Shown here: positions 30,601 through 45,600 of the stretch, piece after piece
Layout of the letters: the number at the start of each line of letters is the position of its first letter
Position numbering within the stretch: the stretch's first letter is position 1
Source of the DNA: Archivesica marissinica
Lineage: Eukaryota; Mollusca; Bivalvia; Venerida; Vesicomyidae
Assembly: GCA_014843695.1 (NCBI GenBank)
Contig: CM026391.1
Coordinates: forward strand, 12,766,418 to 12,830,417
DNA: 64,000 nucleotides
Reading direction: 5' to 3'
Position numbers and translations under genes: made by a program
The notes under the pieces: model-generated
Told to the model about the DNA's origin: nothing
Seen by the model: the letters and a program-made list of their open reading frames with translations, nothing else
The model's database searches: none

Positions 30601-33600
30601 ATGGGTTGGGCCACAAGTTCTGACAACATTAGAGATTGGCCCTCCTCCCCATCAAAGAAATCGTGTACAGAGACTTTAATTGTATGTAGACGGTAAGTCA
30701 ATGGTTGGCACGGGTCAACAGTAGCAGAGTGATTTCAGTTCGTTGAATTCGATGTGCTTGCCCCATGCACATCCGGGGTTCTTACTCCGCCAATCACAGG
30801 TTGCGAGTCACCATATTACTACAGCTGTCGGTGCGACTCCAAACCCCCAAAACAAAAAGCAATGTTAGTTTATACAAATTAAGTTTAGTTCGATTGCGAA
30901 ACAAGTTCTTATAACTTATATTAATCACTCTCGAGACCTCTTTCCTGATGGAATCCATCGCCATGAAGGAGAGAGAAGAGGCAATTTGGAATTAAAATGC
31001 CTTGCCTAAGGACACAATCGTAACGGCTCCAGCGGGGCTCGAACTCCGGATCGTTCGCACCTGAAGCGAAAACTCATCCACTGCGCTATCAGCTATCACT
31101 TCCACTACAGCAATAATACAGATTGTTTCTTTTAGTTTGTGTGAGTGAATGTTCTTTTAAAATGGCACTACATCAGTGAAAACGCAAATATCTACAGAAT
31201 GTATTTTCCTATTATATGGTATAATTGTTTTCCAAATATTTGCCTCAAATTTCCTATTTCATTTTCGTATTTCAACTAATAAACAAACGTCGTATACGCG
31301 GTTTGTTGACATAACAAAATAATGTAAACATTCATGCGTAAATACAATTTGTGTGTCCTGAATAACACGATGTATGGTACAGATTTACAGTTATATCTCA
31401 TATGTGTGGCTACTTATTTGTAGACTATTCTTAAATTATCTCTAAACGACATTACCTCGCGGTTAGTATTGACTCCGATGACAAACAAACGTCAATTCGG
31501 GAGCATGGGTGACGGTTATATGACATCCTACTTATTCAGGAGCATGGATGATCGTTATATGAAATCCTACTTTCAATTTTGAAAGTTTGTAGATCACAAA
31601 AACACTGTTTATTGATTCAATGTTAGTGTTCGAATGTATTCCGAACAATGCATTTATACTTAACAATTGTTTATTTACTTTCTGGGATGTAATGTTGCTT
31701 TAATCGTATAATTTTTATACTACTATTGCTAATGGGGCGGGTTTATCTGTACACACAATTTAAATTGTTATTAGCTAAATATAGGCTAAACTAATCAAAG
31801 TTGGGGCCTCCGTGGCAGAGCTATTAAGCACGCTGACTTTAAATGAATTTAAGGAGAGAAACTAAATAAGCTCTGCTTCCGTTTTAATCCTTCCCTATTC
31901 TTTGATTTCGTGTACATGTATTGTTTTGTGAATGTATATAGTGGAATAAATATGTTTAATCCAAATGAATTGCTCTTCAGCGCTGGAGGTTCGAATTACA
32001 CTGGGGTGTTGAATTATTTAAAATGAAGAATCCGAGCATCAGCTTAGGTCTTATAACGACACTCTATCTGTTATTGGTGGAGGAAGACCCCAGGTGCCCT
32101 CCGAGCAGTATCCAGGCACGGACGGGCGCCCACATAGAACGACCGACCTTCCGAGCTGGATAGCTTCCCCACATGAAATAATTCGAAACCCTAAGCGAGA
32201 TTCGAACCTACATCGGGTGATGGACAGACGATTTGAAGACAACGACTATAACCACTATGTAATGGAAGCCCCTCAAAACACACTAAGGTTGGACTAATGT
32301 GTGTGTGTTTTACGTTTATTTATCGTCGCTACCGGTTGCCCATATGAGCGACGCCTCCTGAAGAGATTATTCATTTGAGATTGTGGAGGATAGTGCAATG
32401 ATACAGACAGAGACCCATTCCAGAGTCTCCTCTGGTTCTTTTACGTGCACGGCGTACAACACCGACACGATACCTCGGTTTAACGTCCCACCGGAAAGAC
32501 TGTTAATTTTATTAGGGTCAGACGGGGTATCGAACCTGTGATCCCTGGATTACCAGTCCAGCGTGTTACCACTGGACTACAGATCCGTCTGTAGTTGAAC
32601 TAATGACAATAACCATTGTTGATTTTTGGCCTTATTGTGTACCAAGGGGTGAAATCAACAGCTCAAGTACATTACTCAATCGACGTAAACACACCACTAA
32701 GGACTGCGTTTGAATATATTAACGCGACTATCCGTTTCGCAATCTCATGTGTCAGCAATGAGGAAGTTCCCATTATCGCATACTGTGATACAAAGCTGAT
32801 CAGCCAATAGAAAATATATCTGTGTTTGCCATCTTCCTTGTTCACATTATACGTCCTGCAACTTCCATGAAGCTACATTGCTTAACTTGATTTGTATATT
32901 AAAAGAATTACCCCTGTATCGATGTTCGTATTATACGTCCTGCATTACATAACTTGATTTGTATATTAAAATAATTAACCACCCTGGTTTTCCTCTGCCT
33001 TGTTTGTATAAAACGTCTTACAAATTCAAAGAAGCTATATTACATTAGGAATATAGATATAATGTTTTATGTCAATCAAGCGGACCCTGAATGCATAAAC
33101 CGATACGAAAACCCAAGTTAGGCAGTATTTCGGCATAACTGTTTGGTTCTGACGATCTAACGTGCACTGTAGCTAGGCGGTGATTGGGCATAAATGTTTG
33201 GTTCCGACGATCTAACGTGCACTGTAGCTAGGCGGTAATTGGGCATACATGTTTGGTTCTGATGATCTAACGTGTACTGTAGCTAGGTGGTAATTGGGCA
33301 TACATGTTTGGATCTGACGATCTAACGTGTACTGTAGCTAGGCGGTAATTGGGCATAGCTGTTTGGTTCTGACGACCTAACGTGTACTGTAGCTAGGCGG
33401 TAATTGGGCATACATGTTTGGTTCTGATGATCTAACGTGCACTGTAGTTAGGCGGTAATTGGGCATAGATGTTTGGTTCTGACGATCTAACGTGTACTGT
33501 AGCTAGGCGGTAATTGGGCATAGATGTTTGGTTCTGACAATCTAACGTGTACTGTAGCTAGGCGGTAATTGGGCATAGCTGTTTGGTTCTGACGACCTAA

Positions 33601-36600
33601 CGTGTACTGTAGCTAGGCGGTAATTGGGCATACATGTTTGGTTCTGACGATCTAACGTGCACTGTAGCTAGGCGGTAATTGGGCATACATGTTTGGTTCT
33701 GACGATCTAACGTGTACTGTAGCTAGGCGGTAATTGGGCATATATGTTTGGTTCTGACGATATAACGTGCACTGTAGCTAGGCGGTAATTGGGCATAGAT
33801 GTTTGGTTCTGACGATTTAACGTGTACTGTAGCTAGGCGGTAATTGGGCATAGATGTTTGGTTCTGATGATCTAACGTGTACTGTAGCTAGGCGGTAATT
33901 GGGCATAGATGTTTGGTTCTGACGATCTAACGTGTACTGTAGCTAGGCGGTAATTGGGCATAGCTGTTTGGTTCTGTCGATCTAACGTGTACTGTAGCTA
34001 GGTGGTAATTGGGCATACATGTTTGGTTCTGACGATCTAACGTGTACTGTAGCTAGGCGGTAATTGGGCAAACATGTTTGGTTCTGACGATCTAACGTGT
34101 ACTGTAGCTAGGCGGTAATTGGGCATACATGTTTGGTTCTGACGATCTAACGTGCACTGTAGCTAGGCGGTAATTGGGCATACATGTTTGGTTCTGACGA
34201 TCTAACGTGCACTGTAGCTAGGCGGTAATTGGGCATACGTGTTTGGTTCTGACGATCTAACGTGCATTGTAGCTAGGCGGTAATTGGGCATACATGTTTG
34301 GTTCTGACGATCTAACGTGCACTGTAGCTAGGCGGTAATTGGGCATACATGTTTGGTTCTGACGATCTAACGTGCACTGTAGCTAGGCGGTAATTGGGCA
34401 TACATGTTTGATTCTGATGATCTAACGTGCACTGTAGCTAGGCGGTAATTTGGCATACATGTTTGGTTCTGACGATCTAACGTGCACTGTAGCTAGGCGG
34501 TAATTGGGCATACATGTTTGGTTCTGACGATCTAACGTGCACTGTAGCTAGGCGGTAATTGGGCATACATGTTTGGTTCTGACGATCTAACGTGTACTTT
34601 AGCTAGGCGGTAATTGGGCATAGCTGTTTGGTTCTGACGACCTAACGTGTACTGTAGCTAGGCGGTAATTGGGCATACATGTTTGGTTCTGACGATCTAA
34701 CGTGTACTGTAGCTAGGCGGTAATTGGGCATATATGTTTGGTTCTGACGATCTAACGTGTACTGTAGCTAGGCGGTAATTGGGCATAGCTGTTTGGTTCT
34801 GACGATCTAACGTGCACTGTAGTTAGGTGGTAATTGGGCATAGATGTTTGGTTCTGACGATCTAACCTGTACTGTAGCTAGGCGGTAATTGGGCATAGCT
34901 GTTTGGTTCTGACGACCTAACGTGTACTGTAGCTAGGCGGTAATTGGGCATACATGTTTGGTTCTGACGATGTAACGTGCACTGTAGCTAGGCGGTAATT
35001 GGGCATACATGTTTGGTTCTGACGATCTAACGTGCACTGTAGCTAGGCGGTAATTGGGCATACATGTTTGGTTCTGACGATCTAACGTGTACTGTAGCTA
35101 GGCGGTAATTGGGCATATATGTTTGGTTCTGACGATATAACATGCACTGTTTTTGACGACCTAACGTGCATTGTAGCGAGGCGGTAATTGGGCATACATG
35201 TTTGGTTCTGACGATCTAACGTGCACTGTAGCTAGGTGGTAATTGGGCATACATGTTTGGTTCTGACGATCTAACGTGTACTGTAGCTAGGCGGTAATTG
35301 GGCATACATGTTTGGTTCTGATGATCTAACGTGTACTGTAGCTAGGTGGTAATTGGGCATACATGTTTGGATCTGACGATCTAACGTGTACTGTAGCTAG
35401 GCGGTAATTGGGCATAGCTGTTTGGTTCTGACGACCTAACGTGTGCTGTAGCTAGGCGGTAATTGGGCATACATGTTTGGTTCTGATGATCTAACGTGCA
35501 CTGTAGTTAGGCGGTAAGTGGGCATAGATGTTTGGTTCTGACGATCTAACGTGTACTGTAGCTAGGCGGTAATTGGGCATAGATGTTTGGTTCTGACAAT
35601 CTAACGTGTACTGTAGCTAGGCGGTAATTGGGCATAGCTGTTTGGTTCTGACGACCTAACGTGTACTGTAGCTAGGCGGTAATTGGGCATACATGTTTGG
35701 TTCTGACGATCTAACGTGCACTGTAGCTAGGCGGTAATTGGGCATACATGTTTGGTTCTGACGATCTAACGTGTACTGTAGCTAGGCGGTAATTGGGCAT
35801 ATATGTTTGGTTCTGACGATATAACGTGCACTGTAGCTAGGCGGTAATTGGGCATAGATGTTTGGTTCTGACGATTTAACGTGTACTGTAGCTAGGCGGT
35901 AATTGGGCATAGATGTTTGGTTCTGATGATCTAACGTGTACTGTAGCTAGGCGGTAATTGGGCATAGATGTTTGGTTCTGACGATCTAACGTGTACTGTA
36001 GCTAGGCGGTAATTGGGCATAGCTGTTTGGTTCTGTCGATCTAACGTGTACTGTAGCTAGGTGGTAATTGGGCATACATGTTTGGTTCTGACGATCTAAC
36101 GTGTACTGTAGCTAGGCGGTAATTGGGCATACATGTTTGGTTCTGACGATCTAACGTGTACTGTAGCTAGGCGGTAATTGGGCATACCTGTTTGGTTCTG
36201 ACGATCTAACGTGCACTGTAGCTAGGCGGTAATTGGGCATACATGTTTGGTTCTGACGATCTAACGTGCACTGTAGCTAGGCGGTAATTGGGCATACATG
36301 TTTGGTTCTGACGATCTAACGTGCACTGTAGCTAGGCGGTAATTGGGCATACATGTTTGGTTCTGACGATCTAACGTGCACTGTAGCTAGGCGGTAATTG
36401 GGCATATATGTTTGGTTCTGACGATCTAACGTGCACTGTAGCTAGGCGGTAATTGGGCATACATGTTTGGTTCTGACGATCTAACGTGCACTGTAGCTAG
36501 GCGGTAATTGGGCATACATGTTTGGTTCTGACGATCTAACGTGCACTGTAGCTAGGCGGTAATTGGGCATACATGTTTGGTTCTGACGATCTAACGTGCA

Positions 36601-39600
36601 CTGTAGCTAGGCGGTAATTGGGCATACATGTTTGGTTCTGACGATCTAACGTGTACTTTAGCTAGGCGGTAATTGGGCATAGCTGTTTGGTTCTGACGAC
36701 CTAACGTGTACTGTAGCTAGGCGGTAATTGGGCATACATGTTTGGTTCTGACGATCTAACGTGTACTGTAGCTAGGCGGTAATTGGGCATATATGTTTGG
36801 TTCTGACGATCTAACGTGTACTGTAGCTAGGCGGTAATTGGGCATAGCTGTTTGGTTCTGACGATCTAACGTGCACTGTAGTTAGGTGGTAATTGGGCAT
36901 AGATGTTTGGTTCTGACGATCTAACCTGTACTGTAGCTAGGCGGTAATTGGGCATAGCTGTTTGGTTCTGACGACCTAACGTGTACTGTAGCTAGGCGGT
37001 AATTGGGCATACATGTTTGGTTCTGACGATCTAACGTGCACTGTAGCTAGGCGGTAATTGGGCATACATGTTTGGTTCTGACGATCTAACGTGCACTGTA
37101 GCTAGGCGGTAATTGGGCATACATGTTTGGTTCTGACGATCTAACGTGTACTGTAGCTAGGCGGTAATTGGGCATATATGTTTGGTTCTGACGATATAAC
37201 ATGCACTGTTTTTGACGACCTAACGTGCATTGTAGCGAGGCGGTAATTGGGCATACATGTTTGGTTCTGACGATCTAACGTGCACTGTAGCTAGGTGGTA
37301 ATTGGGCATACATGTTTGGTTCTGACGATCTAACGTGTACTGTAGCTAGGCGGTAATTGGGCATAGCTGTTTGGTTCTGACGACCTAACGTGTACTGTAG
37401 CTAGGCGGTAATTGGGCATACATGTTTGGTTCTGACGATCTAACGTGTACTGTAGCTAGGCGGTAATTGGGCATAGATGTTTGGTTCTGACGATCTAACG
37501 TGTACTGTAGCTAGGCGGTAATTGGGCATACATGTTTGGTTCTGACGATCTAACGTGTACTGTAGCTAGGCGGTAATTGGGCATAGCTGTTTGGTTCTGA
37601 TGACCTAACGCGTACTGTAGCTAGGCGGTAAGTGGGCATACATGTTTGGTTCTGACGATCTAACGTGCACTGTAGTTAGGCGGTAATTGGGCATAGCTGT
37701 TTGGTTCTGACGATCTAACGTGCACTGTAGTTAGGCGGTAATTGGGCATAGATGTTTGGTTCTGACGATCTAACATGTACTGTAGCTAGGCGGTAATTGG
37801 GCATAGCTGTTTGGTTCTGATGACCTAACGCGTACTGTAGCTAGGCAGTAATTGGGCATAGATGTTTGGTTCTGACGATTTAACGTGTACTGTAGCTAGG
37901 CGGTAATTGGGCATAGCTGTTTGGTTCTGACGATCTAACGTGCACTGTAGTTAGGCGGTAATTGGGCATAGATGTTTGGTTCTGACGATCTAACATGTAC
38001 TGTAGCTAGGCGGTAATTGGGCATAGCTGTTTGGTTCTGACGATCTAACGTGCACTGTAGCTAGGCGGTAATTGGGCATACATGTTTGGTTCTAACGATC
38101 TAACGTGTACTGTAGCTAGGCGGTAATTGGGCATATATGTTTGGTTCTGACGATATAACGTGCACTGTAGCTAGGCGGTAATTGGGCATAGATGTTTGGT
38201 TCTGACGATCTAACGTGTACTGTAGCTAGGCGGTAATTGGGCATAGATGTTTGGTTCTGACGATCTAACGTGTACTGTAGCTAGGCGGTAATTGGGCATA
38301 GCTGTTTGGGTCTGACGACCTAACGTGTACTGTAGCTAGGCGGTAATTGGGCATACATGTTTGGTTCTGATGATCTAACGTGTACTGTAGCTAGGCGGTA
38401 ATTGGGCATACATGTTTGGTTCTGACGATCTAACGTGTACTATAGCTAGGCGGTAATTGGGCATACATGTTTGGTTCTGATGATCTAACGTGTACTGTAG
38501 CTAGGCGGTAATTGGGCATACATGTTTTGTTCTGACGATCTAACGTGCACTGTAGCTAGGCGGTAATTGGGCATACGTGTTTGGTTCTGATGATCTAACG
38601 TGCACTGTAGCTAGGCGGTAATTGGGCATAAGTGTTTGGTTCTGACGATCTAACGTGCATTGTAGCTAGGCGGTAATTGGGCATACATGTTTGGTTCTGA
38701 CGATCTAACGTGCACTGTAGCTAGGCGGTAATTGGGCATACATGTTTGGTTCTGACGATCTAACGTGCACTGTAGCTAGGCGGTAATTGGGCATACATGT
38801 TTGATTCTGACGATCTAACGTGCACTGTAGCTAGGCGGTAATTGGGCATACATGTTTGGTTCTGACGATCTAACGTGCACTGTAGCTAGGCGGTAATTGG
38901 GCATACATGTTTGGTTCTGACGATCTAACGTGCACTGTAGCTAGGCGGTAATTGGGCATACATGTTTGGTTCTGACGATCTAACGTGTACTGTAGCTAGG
39001 CGGTAATTGGGCATAGCTGTTTGGGTCTGACGATCTAACGTGTACTGTAGCTAGGCGGTAATTGGCATACATGTTTGGTTCTGACGATCTAACGTGCACT
39101 GTAGCGAGGCGGTAATTGGGCATACATGTTTGGTTCTGACGACCTAACGTGTACTGTAGCTAGGCGGTAATTGGGCATACATGTTTGGTTCTGACGATCT
39201 AACGTGTACTGTAGCTAGGCGGTAATTGGGCATAGATGTTTGGTTCTGACGATCTAACGTGCACTGTAGCGAGGCGGTAATTGGGCATACATGTTTGGTT
39301 CTGACGATCTAACGTGTACTGTAGCTAGGCGGTAATTGGGCATATATGTTTGGTTCTGACGATCTAACGTGCACTGTAGCTAGGTGTAATTGGCATATGT
39401 TTGGTTTGTGTTACTGTAGCTGGCGTAATTGGGCATAATGTTTGGTTTGACGATCTAACGTGACTGTAGCTAGGCGGTAATTGGGCATATGTTTGGTTTG
39501 GTGTGTGGGCGGTAATTGGCATACATGTTTGGTTCTGACGATCTAACGTGTACTGTAGCTAGGCGGTAATTGGGCATATGTTTGGTTCTGACGATTAACG

Positions 39601-42600
39601 TGCACTGTAGCTAGGCGGTAATTGGGCATACATGTTTGGTTCTGACGATCTAACGTGTACTGTAGCTAGGCGGTAATTGGGCATACATGTTTGGTTCTGA
39701 CGATCTAACGTGCACTGTAGCTAGGCGGTAATTGGGCATACATGTTTGGTTCTGACGATCTAACGTGCACTGTAGCTAGGCGGTAATTGGGCATACATGT
39801 TTGGTTCTGACGATCTAACGTGCACTGTAGCTAGGCGGTAATTGGGCATACATGTTTGGTTCTGACGATCTAACGTGCACTGTAGCTAGGCGGTAATTGG
39901 GCATACATGTTTGGTTCTGACGATCTAACGTGCACTGTAGCTAGGCGGTAATTGGGCATACATGTTTGGTTCTGACGATCTAACGTGCACTGTAGCTAGG
40001 CGGTAATTGGGCATAGATGTTTGGTTCTGACGATCTAACGTGCACTGTAGCTAGGCGGTAATTGGGCATACATGTTTGGTTCTGACGATCTAACGTGCAC
40101 TGTAGCTAGGCGGTAATTGGGCATACATGTTTGGTTCTGACGATCTAACGTGCACTGTAGCGAGGCGGTAATTGGGCATACATGTTTGGTTCTGACGATC
40201 TAACGTGCACTGTAGCTAGGCGGTAATTGGGCATACATGTTTGGTTCTGATGATCTAACGTGCACTGTAGCTAGGCGGTAATTGGGCATACATGTTTGGT
40301 TCTGACGATCTAACGTGCACTGTAGCTAGGCGGTAATTGGGCATACATGTTTGGTTCTGACGATCTAACGTGCACTGTAGCTAGGCGGTAATTGGGCATA
40401 CATGTTTGGTTCTGACGATCTAACGTGCACTGTAGCGAGGCGGTAATTGGGCATACATGTTTTGTTCTGACGATCTAACGTGCACTGTAGCGAGGCGGTA
40501 ATTGGGCATATATGTTTGGTTCTGACAACATAACGTATACTGTAGCTAGGCGGCAATTGGGCATACATGTTTGGTTCTGACGATCTAACGTGTACTGTAG
40601 CTAGGCGGTAATTGGGCATACATGTTTGGTTCTGACGATCTAACGTGCACTGTAGCTAGGCGGTAATTGGGCATACATGTTTGGTTCTGACGATCTAACG
40701 TGTACTGTAGCTAGGCGGTAATTGGGCATACATATTTGGTTCTGACGATCTAACGTGCACTGTAGCTAGGCGGTAATTGGGCATACATGTTTGGTTCTGA
40801 CGATCTAACGTGCACTGTAGCTAGGCGGTAATTGGGCATGCATGTTTGGTTCTGACGATCTAACGTGCACTGTAGCTAGGCGGTAATTGGGCATACATGT
40901 TTGGTTCTGACGATCTAACATGCACTGTAGCTAGGCGGTAATTGGGCATACATGTTTGGTTCTGACGATCTAACGTGCACTGTAGCTAGGCGGTAATTGG
41001 GCATACATGTTTGATTCTGACGATCTAACGTGCACTGTAGCTAGGCGGTAATTGGGCATACATGTTTGGTTCTGACGATCTAACGTGCACTGTAGCTAGG
41101 CGGTAATTGGGCATACATGTTTGGTTCTGACGATCTAAGGTGCACTGTAGCGAGGCGGTAATTGGGCATACATGTTTGGTTCTGACGATCTAACGTGCAC
41201 TGTAGCTAGGCGGTAATTGGGCATAGATGTTTGGTTCTGATGATCTAACGTGCACTGTAGCTAGGCGGTAATTGGGCATACATGTTTGGTTCTGACGATC
41301 TAACGTGCACTGTAGCTAGGCGGTAATTGGGCATACGTGTTTGGTTCTGACGATCTAACGTCCACTGTAGCGAGGCGGTAATTGGGCATACATGTTTGGT
41401 TCTGACGATCTAACGTGCACTGTAGCTAGGCGGTAATTGGGCATACATGTTTGGTTCTGACGATCTAACGTGCACTGTAGCTAGGCGGTAATTGGGCATA
41501 CATGTTTGGTTCTGACGATCTAACGTGCACTGTAGCTAGGCGGTAATTGGGCATACATGTTTGGTTCTGACGATCTAACGTGCACTGTAGCTAGGCGGTA
41601 ATTGGGCATACATGTTTGGTTCTGACGATCTAACGTGCACTGTAGCTAGGCGGTAATTGGGCATACATATTTGGTTCTGACGATCTAACGTGCACTGTAG
41701 CTAGGCGGTAATTGGGCATACATGTTTGGTTCTGACGATCTAACGTGCACTGTAGCTAGGCGGTAATTGGGCATACATGTTTGGTTCTGACGATCTAACG
41801 TGCACTGTAGCGAGGCGGTAATTGGGCATACATGTTTGGTTCTGACGATCTAACGTGCATTGTAGCGAGGCGGTAATTGGGCATACATGTTTGGTTCTGA
41901 CGATCTAACGTGCACTGTAGCTAGGCGGTAATTGGGCATACATGTTTGGTTCTGATGATCTAACGTGTACTGTAGCTAGGCGGTAATTGGGCATACATGT
42001 TTGGTTCTGACGATCTAACGTGCACTGTAGCTAGGCGGTAATTGGGCATACATGTTTGATTCTGACGATCTAACGTGCACTGTAGCTAGGCGGTAATTGG
42101 GCATACATGTTTGGTTCTGACGATCTAACGTGCACTGTAGCTAGGCGGTAATTGGGCATACATGTTTGGTTCTGACGATCTAACGTGCACTGTAGCTAGG
42201 CGGTAATTGGGCATACATGTTTGGTTCTGACGATCTAACGTGCACTGTAGCTAGGCGGTAATTGGACATACATATTTGGTTCTGACGATCTAACGTGCAC
42301 TGTAGCTAGGCGGTAATTGGGCATAGATGTTTGGTTCTGACGATCTAACGTGCACTGTAGCTAGGCGGTATTTGGGCATACATGTTTGGTTCTGACGATC
42401 TAACGTGCACTGTAGCTAGGCGGTAATTGGGCATACATGTTTGGTTCTGACGATCTAACGTGCACTGTAGCGAGGCGGTAATTGGGCATACATGTTTGGT
42501 TCTGACGATCTAACGTGCACTGTAGCTAGGCGGTAATTGGGCATACATGTTTGGTTCTGACGATCTAACGTGCACTGTAGCTAGGCGGTAAGTGGGCATA

Positions 42601-45600
42601 CATGTTTGGTTCTGACGATCTAACGTGCACTGTAGCTAGGCGGTAATTGGGCATACATGTTTGGTTCTGACGATCTAACGTGCACTGTAGCTAGGCGGTA
42701 ATTGGGCATACATGTTTGGTTCTGACGATCTAACGTGCACTGTAGCGAGGCGGTAATTGGGCATACATGTTTTGTTCTGACGATCTAACGTGCACTGTAG
42801 CGAGGCGGTAATTGGGCATATATGTTTGGTTCTGACAACATAACGTATACTGTAGCTAGGCGGCAATTGGGCATAAATGTTTGGTTTAGGCCATTTAGCG
42901 TATACTGTAGTTAGGTATTAATTGGGCATAAATGTTTGGTTCTGACAACATAACGTATACTGTAGTTAGGCCGGTAGTAATTCGGTATAAATGTTTGGTT
43001 TAGACCATCTAACGTATGCTGTAGTTAAGTATTAATTGGGCATAAATGTTTGGTTCAGATCATCAACGTATGCTGTAGTTAAGTATTAATTGGGCATAAC
43101 TATTTGGTTCAGATCATTTAACGTATGCTGTAGTTAAGTATTAATTGGGCATAAATGTTTGGTTCAGATCATCTAGCGTACACTGTAGTTAGGCAGTAAT
43201 GCGGATATTTATTAAGTATTTAGTTCTGACCACCAAACGTATACTGTAGTTAGGCAGGTAGTAATTCAACATAACTGTTTGGTTCTGAGCGCCTAACGAA
43301 TACTGTAGTTGACAGATATACGTTATAAGTAAACAGTTTTCTATTGGACAGACTGGCGTTATATATAGTAGATCGTTTTCTATTGGACATATTGATGTTA
43401 TATATAGTAGACAGTTTTCTATTGGACAGACTGGCGTTATATATAGTAGATCGTTTTCTATTGGACATATTGATGTTACATAGTAGACAGTTTTCTATTG
43501 GACAGACTGGCGTTATATATAGTAGATCGTTTTCTATTGGACATATTGATGTTACATAGTAGACAGTTTTCTATTGGACAGACTGGCGTTATATATAGTA
43601 GATCGTTTTCTATTGGACATATTGATGTTACATAGTAGACAGTTTTCTATTGGACAGACTGGCGTTATATATAGTAGATCGTTTTCTATTGGACATATTG
43701 ATGTTATATATAGTAGATCGTTTTCTATTGGACAGACTGGCGTTATATATAGTAGATCGTTTTCTATTGGACAGACTGGCGTTATATATAGTAGATCGTT
43801 TTCTATTGGACAGAGACGTTATATATAGTAGATCGTTCTATTATTGGACAGTGAGTGACGTTATATATAGTAGATCGTTTTCTATTGGACAGACTTGCGT
43901 TATATAGTAGACAGTTTTCTATTGGACAGACTTCGCAGGTTCGATCCCCCGTCTGACCCTAATACAATTAACAGTCTTTCAGATGGGACGTTAAACCGAG
44001 GTCTCGTGTCGGTGCTGTACATCGTGCACGTAAAAGAACCAGATGAGACTCTGGAATGGGTCTCTGTCTGTATCATTGCACTATCTTCCAAAAAAAATCT
44101 AAAATGACTAATCTCTTCAGGAGGCGTCGCTCATATGGGCAACCGGTAGCGACGATAAATAAACGTAAAACACATTGGACAGACTCGCAGAATTATCATC
44201 TGAGGGGAAAAGCAAGAATACAACAGTTATCATTATTGTCAGGAAATAGGAAAGTTGAAACGGTAGACATTGATTTCTGTCCAATGTTTCAGATCCAATA
44301 AATATTCAGACGGATCTGTAGTCCAGTGGTTAACACATTGGACTGGTAATCCAGGGATCGCAGGTTCGATCCTCCGTCTGACCCTAATAAAATTAATAGT
44401 CTTTCAGATGGGAATTTTAAACCGAGGTCTCTTGTCGGTGCTTTACATCGTGCACGTAAAAGAGCCAGAGGAGACTCTGCAATGGGTCTATGTCTATATC
44501 ATTGCACTATCCTCCAAAAATCTGAAATAACTATTCTCTTCAGGGGGCGTCGCTCATGTGGGCAACCGGTAGCGACGATAAATAAACGTAAAACACACAC
44601 ACATAGGACAGACAAATTTAAAAATAGATAGTTTTATATTGCAGATTACGTACACAATTTGCAATGAGCTGCTTACTGATCTAGAGCATGGAATATCCGG
44701 GCTCCTCAAAGACCCTTGCAAAATTGTAAGTATATGTGGACTTTTATCACCATTGGTCAATGTATGTTCTGCGCCTGATGCGTTTTCACAAGGTACTGCG
44801 TTTCTTATCGCTCTCGTATTAACTGATTTGTGACAGCCGTCATCATTACTCTCTACCGAAATCGTACGTCATGACTACTGTGACATACTTCCCTCCACTG
44901 TGACATACTTCCCTCCACTGTGACATACTTCCCTCCACTGTGACATACTTCCTTCCACTGTGACATACTTCCTCCACTGTCGACATCGATTACCGACTAT
45001 ATTGATGAACGAACGAACGATGTAGTTTTACATGCATTTGGGCGACTGTATTCTCTAAGTTGGTTAGATCCTAAGGTGATTCTTTCTTCTGTGCTGGTTA
45101 TTCAATGATGCTTATTTCCGTGTTCTACGATGATTATTTCTATCTTCTACGATGATTATTTCTTTCTTCTACGATGATTATTTCTGTGTTCTATGACGAT
45201 TCTTCTTCTGTGAAGCTTATGAAGACGTCCTCAGGTGGCTACTTCTTTCCGTGCCAGGGTGACAAGGCCTGGTCTGTACGTGGTCCTTTGTAGGGTCACC
45301 CTCCTCACTGTTGGTCACCCCGCAGCAGCATTTATACGGATCTGACAGTTAGACATATGATCGTCGATTGTCGCAAACGAGTCTACTGTCACTCCACTGT
45401 AGATCGGGGGAGCGTGGATCCACGACCGTTGCCGCTCCCTCAGGTCCGCCATCTCTTCTAAACGCCGGTGGAGAAAGATCGAAAATACCAGTGTTCACCT
45501 CAAACACTATCTAGAAGAGACGGCAGATCTGTCCTGATGTGCCATAGCCGTGGATCCACATACTGGGGAGATTCCCCCTTCGCAAGATCGACGACCAGAA

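Noticed and set aside
40365..40619. 84-codon frame and its shorter twin at 42675
   Set aside because: Frame created by a few variant 55-bp satellite units that were duplicated 2,310 bp apart.
44307..44400. Possible tRNA-Thr gene
   Set aside because: The head is joined to a conserved SINE body present about 15 times. The acceptor stem does not close as in a functional tRNA.
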